Source: Bacillus sp. RO2
GTDB lineage: Bacteria > Bacillota > Bacilli > Bacillales > Bacillaceae_I
Length of the DNA stretch: 64,000 nt
Assembly: GCF_012911845.1 (NCBI RefSeq)
Contig: NZ_JAAXCU010000019.1
Coordinates: 1-64,000 of the forward strand
Reading direction: 5' to 3'
A program made the position numbers and the translations under genes. Below, in pieces: positions 50,195-59,500 of this stretch. Within the stretch, counting starts at the first letter, position 1. Every line of letters starts with the position of its first letter. Below the pieces are notes generated by a model that did not search any database, had not been told where the DNA came from, and saw only the letters and a program-made list of their open reading frames with translations.

Positions 50195-50419
50195 TCAGTC
50201 ATAACTTATTCTGGTTCCATGTGTCCAATCAGCTTCATGACGTTGAAATCCGCCACGCGCTTCAATTTCTTTCACAATCTCCATGTGAATGCTCTGACCC
50301 TCTGCATTTAAATAAGGGACCATTTGTTGCAAGGAATGGTGAAAGTAAGCCAGTTCGCTGTCTTTCCATTCTTTTTTGGAATGCATCGATAGTTCAGTCA
50401 TATCCCGTCCAACGTACAT
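50195..50419 (-). CDS. yfhS: YfhS family protein
   Basis: A 74-residue protein: MYVGRDMTELSMHSKKEWKD, then LAYFHHSLQQMVPYLNAEGQ and GGFQRHEADWTHGTRISYD. It matches the YfhS family of Bacillus (unknown function, reported to be sporulation-linked). AAGGAGGCAG lies just before ATG 50419; longer upstream frame is hydrophobic and without a site. It is divergent from fabL. Confidence 0.85.
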   Translation of the reverse strand: MYVGRDMTELSMHSKKEWKDSELAYFHHSLQQMVPYLNAEGQSIHMEIVKEIEARGGFQRHEADWTHGTRISYD

Positions 50420-50487
50420 AGCTTCTGCCTCCTTTATGGCATTGTTTATGCTGTTATTGTTTGATGAATCAATAAGGCTTATACTGA

Positions 50488-51279
<792 letters not shown>

Positions 51280-51362
51280 AATATACAGAAAATAATTTTT
51301 TATTTTTTTGTCATAGTTTCCTTCCGAAATGGTTATGTTAAATTTCGTGGAGGTGATAAACA

Positions 51363-51566
51363 ATGGCAAACAACAACCAACAAAACCAAGCAGCTAAAAC
51401 AGCTTCTGGTACAAGCATTCAACACGTGAAACAACAAAATGCTCAACAAAACCAACAACAACAATATGGTGCTGAGTATGCGAGCGAAACTAGCGCGCAA
51501 CACGTGAAACAACAAAACGCTCAAGCTGCAGCGAAAAAGAACCAACAAAACCAACAACAACAATAA
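51363..51566 (+). CDS. sspE: Gamma-type small acid-soluble spore protein
   Basis: A 67-residue protein almost free of hydrophobic residues, with two copies of a repeat: GTSIQHVKQQNAQ and ETSAQHVKQQNAQ separated by NQQQQ tracts. This is the gamma-type SASP, an amino-acid store degraded at germination. The AGGTGAT ribosome site is strong. Expression should be forespore (sigma-G) specific, but I could not place its promoter boxes with confidence. A terminator follows. Confidence 0.93.
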   Translation: MANNNQQNQAAKTASGTSIQHVKQQNAQQNQQQQYGAEYASETSAQHVKQQNAQAAAKKNQQNQQQQ

Positions 51567-51577
51567 TTAAGCAATAA

Positions 51578-51622
51578 CACGAAGCACTCCTTATCAAACC
51601 GATAGGGAGTGCTTCTTCTTTG
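51578..51622 (+). terminator. sspE terminator
   Basis: GAAGCACTCC and GGGAGTGCTTC pair around a loop, then TTCTTTG. Confidence 0.8.
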
Positions 51623-51642
51623 TGGAGAAAGAAATTCCTTCT

Positions 51643-51740
51643 GGGGTCTGACCCCTTTTTGTTCGTCAAAATTAGACAAATTCTTCAGTGGTAGATAGCC
51701 TTCGACGTTAGGGGTGATTTTCCTGTGGGGGTCTGACCCC
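51643..51740. repeat. Pair of GGGGTCTGACCCC hairpin motifs
   Basis: GGGGTCTGACCCC occurs at 51643-51655 and 51728-51740, 85 bp apart, each followed by TTTT. Each can form a small hairpin with a T tail. This motif is common between Bacillus genes; the 85-bp unit may be a remnant of a small mobile element. Confidence 0.6.
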
Positions 51741-51863
51741 TTTTGCAAATTTTTTTCCTCGACAAAACTTCCCTTAGCTCAACATATGTAGTCAAAGGGA
51801 TTGGGAGGTGGGGGAAGAATGTTATGAGTAGAGGGTATGGTATTTGGTAAGGAGGAGGATTTT

Positions 51864-52118
51864 GTGGTGGATAGGTTTGATGTGGCGGTGGCGGAGCAGT
51901 TGAAGACGATGGATAGATTGTTGTTACTTCAGGGAAAGATTGAGCAAAATGAAAAGGTGATAGAACAGCTGGAGCAATTAAAGGAAGAAGCCGAAAAACT
52001 AAGAAAATTAAAAGATGACATAGCGAAGATGAAGGAAGAATTAGCAGAAATTCAATCCATTTTTGAAACGCAAACAGAAGAGGCAATTAAATCTTTTCAC
52101 TTGCAGGAGTCTTTCTAA
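51864..52118 (+). CDS. ygaB: YgaB, coiled-coil protein
   Basis: An 84-residue protein that is almost all coiled coil (MDRLLLLQGKIEQNEKVIEQ, LEQLKEEAEKLRKLKDDIAK). It matches YgaB of B. subtilis, function unknown. I chose GTG 51864, with AGGAGGAGG 5 bases upstream; the frame is open upstream to an ATG at 51837, but that would place the ribosome site inside the gene. Confidence 0.85.
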   Translation: MVDRFDVAVAEQLKTMDRLLLLQGKIEQNEKVIEQLEQLKEEAEKLRKLKDDIAKMKEELAEIQSIFETQTEEAIKSFHLQESF

Positions 52119-52149
52119 TCGGTTAATTTCGGATGAAATCAGAGTTTTT

Positions 52150-52196
52150 TTAGAGCGGTGGAGCTATCTTCTTTTCATAAAGATGGCTCTTTTGTT
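52150..52196 (+). terminator. ygaB terminator
   Basis: GAGCTATCTTC and AAGATGGCTC pair with one wobble, followed by TTTTG. Confidence 0.7.
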
Positions 52197-52287
52197 TTAA
52201 AATCTCACGGGAACCGTTATAATAGTAGAAAATGGTTTGCTTTTAACTGAGAAGTGCGGGCATAAAATAGAAAGAAGGGGAAGAGGA

Positions 52288-52818
52288 ATGGGTTGTCCCA
52301 AAGAAGGTGAAACAATACAAATACATAGCTATAAGCACAATGGAAACATTCACAGAGTGTGGGATGAAACGACTGTGCTTAAGGGGACGCAAAACCTTGT
52401 TATTGGTGGAAACGACAAAACCATTGTGACAGAGTCGGACGGTAGAACCTGGGTCACAAGAGAACCAGCAATTTGTTATTTTCATGGAAAGCATTGGTTC
52501 AATATCATCGGCATGATCAGAGAGGATGGGGTGTACTATTATTGCAATATCAGTTCACCATTTATAGCGGATGATGAAGCGTTGAAATACATAGATTATG
52601 ACCTAGATATAAAAGTGTTTCCTGATATGACGTTTATTTTGCTTGATGAAGATGAGTACGAGAAACACCGTAAAGAAATGAACTACCCAGAGGTAATTGA
52701 TAAAATCCTAAAGAGTAATGTCCAAACGTTGATTTCTTGGATCAGGCAGCGAAAAGGTCCGTTTGCTCCGGACTTTATTGATTTGTGGTACGAGCGCTAC
52801 CTCACATACAGAGGATAG
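52288..52818 (+). CDS. ygaC: Nucleoside tri/diphosphatase, DUF402 family (YgaC)
   Basis: A 176-residue DUF402 protein: [20 protein letters not shown], then [20 protein letters not shown], the acidic metal site [13 protein letters not shown] and DEDEYEKH. The staphylococcal relative (Ntdp) hydrolyses nucleoside tri- and diphosphates; this activity is inferred. ATG 52288 has AAGGGGAAGAGG just upstream. TATAAT at 52218-52223 is a likely -10 box. Confidence 0.88.
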   Translation: MGCPKEGETIQIHSYKHNGNIHRVWDETTVLKGTQNLVIGGNDKTIVTESDGRTWVTREPAICYFHGKHWFNIIGMIREDGVYYYCNISSPFIADDEALKYIDYDLDIKVFPDMTFILLDEDEYEKHRKEMNYPEVIDKILKSNVQTLISWIRQRKGPFAPDFIDLWYERYLTYRG

Positions 52819-52822
52819 TTTC

Positions 52823-52867
52823 ATGCAAAAGGCAACTGGTAACTTGATATGCCAGGCCTTTTTTGTT
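52823..52867 (+). terminator. ygaC terminator
   Basis: AAAAGGC and GCC(TTTTTT) with inner TGGTA/TGCCA pairing; a T-run follows. Confidence 0.6.
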
Positions 52868-52889
52868 TTCTAGCTAATTATTGAGTGTT

Positions 52890-52970
52890 TCCAAGCTGCT
52901 TATTGTAGCACAGTGCGAAGACTCCTGAGGGAGATAGAGGTAGCTTGAGACCCCTGATGCGTTGGAAGCC
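52890..52970. repeat. GC-rich interspersed repeat, partial copy
   Basis: About 80 bp starting TTTCCAAGCTGCTTATTGTA, with GAAGACTCCTGAGGGAGATA and GTAGCTTGAGACCCCTGATG, then it ends abruptly. It is a 5' half copy of the element that is complete next door at 53008. Confidence 0.75.
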
Positions 52971-53007
52971 ACTGAATAACTGATAACGTGATTTTTTTAT
53001 TGTTTCC

Positions 53008-53145
53008 AAGCTGGTGATTGTAGCAAATGGCGAAGACTCCTGAGGGAGTTAGCACTAAGTGGAGACCCCGCAGGCGTAGCCGAGGAGGCTCCAGCAGTGC
53101 CCCTAGGAAAGCGAAGCCATTTGCGGAGATCAACAGCGGGGTTTA
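53008..53145. repeat. GC-rich interspersed repeat, copy in front of ygaD
   Basis: About 138 bp from TTTCCAAGCTGGTGATTGTA to GAGATCAACAGCGGGGT with the full core (ACCCCGCAGGCGTAGCCGAG, CCCCTAGGAAAGCGAAGCC). It lies 80 bases before the ygaD start and may be inside its transcript. The two tandem copies fill the gap 52868-53223. Confidence 0.85.
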
Positions 53146-53223
53146 TAAGAAACATACATGTTTCAAATTGAAAAGCGGAAGCTAAAAAGAGAAGATAGCA
53201 GTCATCATTTGGGAGGAAGTCAA

Positions 53224-54969
53224 TTGGATAGTATAAAACGGTACATGCAATTTGTGAAACCGTATCGGTGGCAAATTGTTGGTACCATACTTATAGGAAT
53301 GCTGAAATTTGGGTTGCCATTATTAATTCCTTTATTATTGAAATACGTAGTCGATGACATATTGCTTGTAGACGGCCGCTCAGCAGAGGAGAAAACAAAC
53401 GAGCTGCTTTTAATCATGGTCGCAATTTTTATAACCTTTTTGGTGTTAAGACCGCCGATTGAATACTACAGACAATATTTTGCACAATGGACAGGCAGCA
53501 AGGTCTTATATGATTTAAGGGATAAGTTGTTCGATCATATTCAAAGGCTGAGCTTGCGTTTTTATGCGAATAACCGGGCAGGGGAAGTTATTTCGAGGGT
53601 CATTCATGACGTGGAACAGACTAAAAATTTTGTTATCACCGGTTTGATGAACTTTTGGCTTGACCTTGCGACAATTTTGATAGTCATCGTAATTATGTTC
53701 CAAGTCGACATTACGTTGACACTTGTATCCATTATATTGTTCCCGTTTTATGGCTTCTCGATTAAATATTTCTACAGTCGTCTGCGTCACCTTACAAGGG
53801 TGCGTTCACAGGCGCTTGCAGAGGTACAAGGCCACTTGCATGAACGGGTACAAGGTATGCCTGTCATCCAAAGTATGGCGATTGAGGACTACGAGCAGGA
53901 GCAATTTAAAAAACAGAACACAAATTTTCTGCAAAAAGCATTGGATCATACTAGCTGGAATGCAAAAACTTTTGCAGTAGTTAATACCATTACGGATATT
54001 GCACCGCTTTTAGTAATCGGGTACGCGGGTTATCAGGTTATAAATCAGGGGCTGACAGTAGGGGAGATGGTCATGTTTGTAGCCTATATTGACCGCCTAT
54101 ACAACCCTTTGCGCCGATTGATTAACTCTTCGACAACCTTGACGCAATCTATTGCATCTATGGACCGGGTGTTTGAATTTGTAGATGAGAAATATGACAT
54201 TACGGATAAGCCGAATGCCGTGGAATGTAAGACCGCACGCGGTGAAGTCAGCTTTGAAAATGTTTCTTTTAAATATGAAGAAAATGAAGAGTACGTTTTG
54301 AAGAATTTGTCGTTGCAAGTAATGGAGGGAGAAACCATTGCCCTAGTTGGGATGAGCGGTGGCGGGAAATCCACCTTGGTAAGCTTGTTGCCACGGTTCT
54401 ATGATGTCACCGAAGGTAAAATCAAGCTTGATGGTGTGGACATTCGCGATGTCACCGTTCAGTCGTTACGGAAACAAATTGGGATTGTATTGCAGGACAG
54501 CATTTTGTTCAGTGATACCGTTCGCGAAAATATTGCTCTTGGGAAACCGGATGCAACCATGGATGAGATTATCGAAGCGGCCAAAGCGGCCAATGCGCAT
54601 GATTTTATCTCAAGCTTGCCTGGTGGCTACGAAACGAAAGTGGGAGAGCGCGGTGTGAAGCTTTCTGGTGGCCAAAAACAGCGTGTCGCCATCGCGCGTG
54701 TATTCTTGAAGAATCCGCCAATCCTTGTTATGGATGAAGCAACATCTGCACTTGATCTTGAGAGTGAACATTTGATTCAAGAGTCACTGGAACGTTTGGC
54801 GGCCAACCGGACAACATTTGTTGTCGCTCACCGTCTATCTACGATTACGCATGCGAGCCGTATTGTGCTGCTTGAGCATGGTGAGATTGTAGAAGTCGGT
54901 TCCCATGAAGAATTAATGAGGAAAAAAGGTCACTATTATAATTTGTTTACGATACAAGAAATAAGTTAA
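53224..54969 (+). CDS. ygaD: ABC half-transporter, multidrug type (YgaD)
   Basis: About 581 residues: six membrane segments (~1-310), then an ATPase domain with Walker A VGMSGGGKST, signature KLSGGQKQR, Walker B ILVMDEATSALD and the switch His in VAHRLST. This is an exporter half that should act as a homodimer; it matches B. subtilis YgaD. The TTG at 53224 has GGAGG 7 bases upstream and gives the normal N-terminus MDSIKRYMQFVKPYRWQ; an ATG at 53158 lies next to the repeat and has no site. Confidence 0.92.
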   Translation: MDSIKRYMQFVKPYRWQIVGTILIGMLKFGLPLLIPLLLKYVVDDILLVDGRSAEEKTNELLLIMVAIFITFLVLRPPIEYYRQYFAQWTGSKVLYDLRDKLFDHIQRLSLRFYANNRAGEVISRVIHDVEQTKNFVITGLMNFWLDLATILIVIVIMFQVDITLTLVSIILFPFYGFSIKYFYSRLRHLTRVRSQALAEVQGHLHERVQGMPVIQSMAIEDYEQEQFKKQNTNFLQKALDHTSWNAKTFAVVNTITDIAPLLVIGYAGYQVINQGLTVGEMVMFVAYIDRLYNPLRRLINSSTTLTQSIASMDRVFEFVDEKYDITDKPNAVECKTARGEVSFENVSFKYEENEEYVLKNLSLQVMEGETIALVGMSGGGKSTLVSLLPRFYDVTEGKIKLDGVDIRDVTVQSLRKQIGIVLQDSILFSDTVRENIALGKPDATMDEIIEAAKAANAHDFISSLPGGYETKVGERGVKLSGGQKQRVAIARVFLKNPPILVMDEATSALDLESEHLIQESLERLAANRTTFVVAHRLSTITHASRIVLLEHGEIVEVGSHEELMRKKGHYYNLFTIQEIS

Positions 54970-54976
54970 TTTATTG

Positions 54977-55034
54977 TGAGCCAACCTTTAGCGGAGGAAC
55001 GTTTCTTTTTCTGCTGGAGGTTGGCTTTTTATGT
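54977..55034 (+). terminator. ygaD terminator
   Basis: AGCCAACCT and AGGTTGGCT form a 9-bp stem over a long loop, followed by TTTTT. Confidence 0.75.
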
Positions 55035-55089
55035 TTGGGGGAGTTCTAGGGGGCTGAGCTGGATATCTAGCGATTGCGATTATTTATGG

Positions 55090-55179
55090 TTCTACCGTTT
55101 AGAGGTGACCTTCTACCATTTTTGGGAGAAGTTCTACAGTTTAGAGCCGACCTTCTACATTTCCCAAGCCACCTTCTAC
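55090..55179. repeat. Phased TTCTAC hexamer array (21-bp period)
   Basis: TTCTAC begins at 55090, 55111, 55132, 55153 and 55174, exactly every 21 bp. Linkers are related (CGTTTAGAGGTGACC, AGTTTAGAGCCGACC). It is the reverse complement type of the GTAGAA array at 45500-45610. It lies between the convergent ygaD and ygaE genes. Confidence 0.88.
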
Positions 55180-55197
55180 ATTTAAGCGATTTTCCCC

Positions 55198-55242
55198 ATA
55201 AAAAAAACACCTCCCCGCCTTTAGAAAAAGCAGGAAAGTGTG
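55198..55242 (-). terminator. ygaE terminator
   Basis: On the minus strand AACACaCTTTCCTGC and GGCGGGGAGGTGTT pair imperfectly, followed by a long T-run. Confidence 0.65.
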
Positions 55243-56340
55243 TTATTCTTCTTCATTTGCTCCAATTTCGAACTCATTATCATCCACATGATATTTCTGG
55301 AAGCTGTCAATCAATTTGTCCAAATGTTCCAATTGGTCGCTATAATCAATGATCTTAGAAACGAGCGGGAACAGGTGATACCAGACTTCGACGTCACCTT
55401 CGTATTCGCACCAGTTGTCTTTATGAGCCATAAATTCGTCAATAAATTGCTGTTTGTTAAAGCGTTCTTCTTCGTACATTTCTGAGGTGTTGTGCTGTTT
55501 TATTTTGCCGACGAATTTTAACAAGATCTGCTCGTGCAGGTTAACCAAGTGATCCAATTCTGCTTTAATATAATGCTGGTATTCTACTGGCATGTGGTGC
55601 AGTTCGTTTTCTAACCGGTGCAGCATTTTTAACGTATACAAAGCCCGATTACTTGTAACAATCAGCTGTCTGAAAATGACAAGCTTTCGTGCTTTGGAGC
55701 TTGAATTTTTCAATGTAGGGAAGTATGTCCGCTCTTCCTTATAGAGCATGAAAAGTTGCTCAAGTTTCAGCACTCGTTGATGTAGCATTTCAATATCTGT
55801 TTTCAAAAGATGATGTTCCGTACCGTGACGCATATTGATTCGAATCCACTTTATGATGTCTTCTGTCGTTAATTTTACCTTGTAATAAAGCCTTGTTTCA
55901 TATTTTGGTGGTAGGAAGATCAGGTTGACTAGAAATGCACAAAGGATACCGATCATGACGGTTGAGAAACGTATTAGTGCAAATTCAAAAAAGTTTTCCC
56001 CAGGGCTTTCCATAATCGCGATAACGGTCACAAGAGCTAGTGGAATGGTATTTTCAATTTTTAGTTTTAAGTTGATTCCAATGACAAAAATGGCAGTCAA
56101 ACCGATGATAAAAGGGTCATGTCCGAATAGTAAGGAGAAGATGATGGCTAAGATTGCCCCAATCAGGTTGGCCTGAACGTGTTCAATAATAGATTGATAC
56201 GATTTATAGATGGATGGTTGGATAGCAAAGATCGCGGCGATTCCTGCAAAGAAGGGCGTGGGGACGTTAAGCCACTGTGCCACAAACAAAGCAAGGGTGA
56301 TCGCAATACCGGTCTTGACTATACGGGCACCAAGTTTCAT
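55243..56340 (-). CDS. ygaE: Aromatic acid exporter family protein (YgaE)
   Basis: A 365-residue protein. Residues ~8-155 hold about six membrane segments with the ArAE/FUSC-type start MKLGARIVKTGIAITLALFV, PTPFFAGIAAIFAIQPSIYK and, later, the helical cytoplasmic domain rich in His/Glu. It matches YgaE; substrates of this exporter group are aromatic acids, here inferred. ATG 56340 has GAAAGGA upstream. The frame is open to 56403 without a site. Confidence 0.85.
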   Translation of the reverse strand: MKLGARIVKTGIAITLALFVAQWLNVPTPFFAGIAAIFAIQPSIYKSYQSIIEHVQANLIGAILAIIFSLLFGHDPFIIGLTAIFVIGINLKLKIENTIPLALVTVIAIMESPGENFFEFALIRFSTVMIGILCAFLVNLIFLPPKYETRLYYKVKLTTEDIIKWIRINMRHGTEHHLLKTDIEMLHQRVLKLEQLFMLYKEERTYFPTLKNSSSKARKLVIFRQLIVTSNRALYTLKMLHRLENELHHMPVEYQHYIKAELDHLVNLHEQILLKFVGKIKQHNTSEMYEEERFNKQQFIDEFMAHKDNWCEYEGDVEVWYHLFPLVSKIIDYSDQLEHLDKLIDSFQKYHVDDNEFEIGANEEE

Positions 56341-56493
56341 TTTAAAATAAGTCCTTTCTTGTCTTTCCGATTTTAATAGCCTATTATCTTGAAAGTTAAA
56401 CACTTAATAGTATATGTCGGAAGTGTGGTAATCATGTTATTCGATATTGTACTATACACCGTTTCCTTAAGTAGCGCAAGCGGAAATTTGACA

Positions 56494-56524
56494 GAAAAAA
56501 GCCCGCAAATTGAAGTTTGCGGGA
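56494..56524 (-). terminator. gltB terminator
   Basis: CCCGCAAA and TTTGCGGG pair around CTTCAA, followed by CTTTTTT on the minus strand. Confidence 0.85.
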
Positions 56525-56541
56525 TGTAGTAAAGAGAAAAA

Positions 56542-59500
56542 TCATTCTGTGGATACTGCTGGGTCTGCCTGTTCTTTAACAGGATTAACTTGGAGGAAGA
56601 AGTCTGCAGGGTTGTCGAGCATTTGCTTGATTTCTGCGGCTTCTTCTAGTTGGTGCTGATCTAGCAGTGATTGATGATAGATGGAGAGTAACTCCACAAC
56701 ATCCTTCAAACCAGCTGTATTAAGTGGTTCAATATTCACTTTAGCACCTTTTGCGATACGGCGTTGAAGTGCTTCTTTCGTCAAGCCCATTTCCGGCTGG
56801 TGACGAAGGTAAACAGCACCACCTGTCATACCTGCGCAGATCCATGGACCAGGGTCACCAAGGACAAGGCCGCGGCCGTTTGTCATGTACTCAAATGCAA
56901 AGCCTTTAATATTGGCATTGACTCCAAGGTTTCCATGTTCAATAGCTGGGATAGGAGTGGTAACTTTCCCGCCGATGATTATGTCTGCTCCGGAAAGACG
57001 AATACCTGCACGAGCGTCGGCGTTTCCTTGTACAACAAGCGCTCCTTTTTGTGCGCCGTAACCAAAGCCTTTTCCGACAGAACCGTTATAGAATTTGCCG
57101 TCTTTACCTTTATATTTGAAGACAAAGATGCTTCCGCCGAATGCGGTTTTACCGATGCCGTCCTGTGCGCCACCCTCAACCTTGATGTTGATGCCGGTGG
57201 AGTTATAAGCACCAAGTCCATTACCTGGGATGGAGCCTTTGTTGTAGCGCAGTTCTACTTCAGGAAGATCAAGGTAAGAGCCGTCTAAGCGACCGCGTAC
57301 ACGGTGGCAAGAAACGCGGCTTCCAAGGACACGTTGTTCTGCTGTAACCGCATCAAATTGACGAGATTCATGCAAATCGCTTTCTTGGTAATCCAGATAT
57401 TCCGCACCGGCTGCTACAAGAAGTTTTTCTTTCTCCATGCTTGCTGCTACTTCTTTTTGTGCAAGCTGAGGCACGTCTAATGTATGAAGCAAGTTAGAAA
57501 GGTCCAGCGATTCCAAGCCGCGAGTCTGTTCAAGAAGATCTGAGCGGCCAACAATTTCCTGAAGGTTGTCAAAACCTAGAGAAGCGGTTAATGCTTTCAG
57601 TTCATCGCCAAAAGCAGTGAACAGGTTCATCAAGCCTTGTACGGCAAGATCTGATTGTCTAGGAACAAAACGACGGAGACCGTGATCTTTCGCTTGTGCT
57701 TCGGATTCGATTTGCGTTGCAATTCCAACGTGACATGTATCCAAGTGACAACCGCGGCATGTTGTACAACCGATGGCGATCATGGAGAGAGTTCCGAAAC
57801 CAATACGGTTGGCACCTAATAGCATAACCTTCATGCAGTCTAGTGCACTCTTGATTCCGCCGTCCGCCCAGATTTCCACTTTGTTGCGGAGACCGGATTC
57901 AATCAACGCGTTGTGCGCAGCTTTTACACCAATTTCAACTGGTAAACCGACATATTGAAGGGCGTGGATTCTTGCTGCCCCTGTACCGCCGTCAAAACCA
58001 CTGATGGTAATGATGTCCGCGCCAGCTTTTGCGATTCCGACTGCAATCGTACCAATATTAGGAACAACGGGAACTTTCACGGCAACTTTAGCTTGATCGT
58101 TGGCTGTTTTCAGCTCGGCAATCATTTGAGCCAAGTCTTCGATAGAGTAGATGTCATGGTTATTGGATGGAGAGATTAAATCCGATCCAATCGTTGCGTT
58201 ACGTGCTTCAGCGATTTTCGCTGTCACTTTTGATCCAGGTAAGTGTCCGCCTTCACCAGGCTTTGCTCCTTGCCCAATCTTGATTTCTAATAGATTGGAG
58301 GAGTTAAGCAGCTCGGCATTTACACCAAAACGTCCGGATGCCACTTGCTGTCCGCGGGTTTTTGGATATTTTCCAAGCATATCTTTGATTTCGCCGCCCT
58401 CACCATTCAGGCTGACCATGTTCAGTTTATCTGCAGCTTCGGCATAGGCTCTAAATGCAATCTCGTTTTGCGAACCAAAAGACATGGATGCAATGACGAA
58501 TGGTAAATCATGTGCCCCAACCCCGATATTCACTTTTTCTTTGGCAGGTTGTTTGCCGGCGACCCTCAAGTCAGTTAAGTGACGGATGGTAATAGGGTTT
58601 TTCGTTTCTTGTTCATCGAGCTTTTCACGATAGTCATCGTATGTTCCGTTCTTTGCCACGTCCCCGATTGCTTTCCAGATACGAGGGAAGAGGTGGAACG
58701 ATTTGCCTGGACGAGCTTTTTCATCTTCAAAGTCCACTGCACGCTCTGCAGCGTCCTCTTTTAATTTTGTAAAATTAAAGCCGAGTTTATCGGAACCTAA
58801 GAAATTGACGATACCAAGCGCATTCTCGACTTCTTGATGGAGACCGATTGCCGAGAATAAGCGACCGTATCCTCTTAATTCATGGATACCAATTGTGGAA
58901 ATAACTTTTTCCATACCTTTCGTCAGTGCCCCGAAAAGGTTCACAACAGGCTTAGTTGTCTCATCACTCACTGTACCGAATAGTAGGTACGGACTGATAG
59001 CATTTGCACCAAGTCCAATTGCTACCATTACATCATGTAGGGAGCGGATGGCACCGGAACGAAGCAGTAGTGCACATTTACGGCGATATTGGTGCTGAAC
59101 TAACTCTTCATTAATCGCTGCCGTCACAAGATGCGGATCCAACCAAAGCTGGCCATCCTTATGTGCTTGGGCATCATCAATGATCAATAATGTTTTACCA
59201 TCTTTTACTGCTTCCACTGCTTCCGCTTTTAAACGGTCCAAAGCAGAGGTGATATCTTCATCCGAACCACAGGTAGCATTTACGTAATAGGTTAGCCCTT
59301 GTGTTTGGAACTGGTTTACCACTTGGTCGTAAGAAGGCTGCCCCAATTCTGCGACGCAATCCATGCCAACCTGGCCTTCTATTAACAATGGAGAAAGAAG
59401 TTCCATTGTGTAGCCGTTTGGTACTTCGTCTTCTTTTTGTAGCGCAGGACGGGCACCTAGAACCGTTCTTGTAGAAAAATGTTCTGTCTCACGGTCACGG

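Noticed and set aside
54976-55185. Open frame after ygaD with a repeated TFY peptide
   Set aside because: It starts inside the ygaD terminator and arises from the 21-bp TTCTAC repeat, which keeps any frame open by chance.
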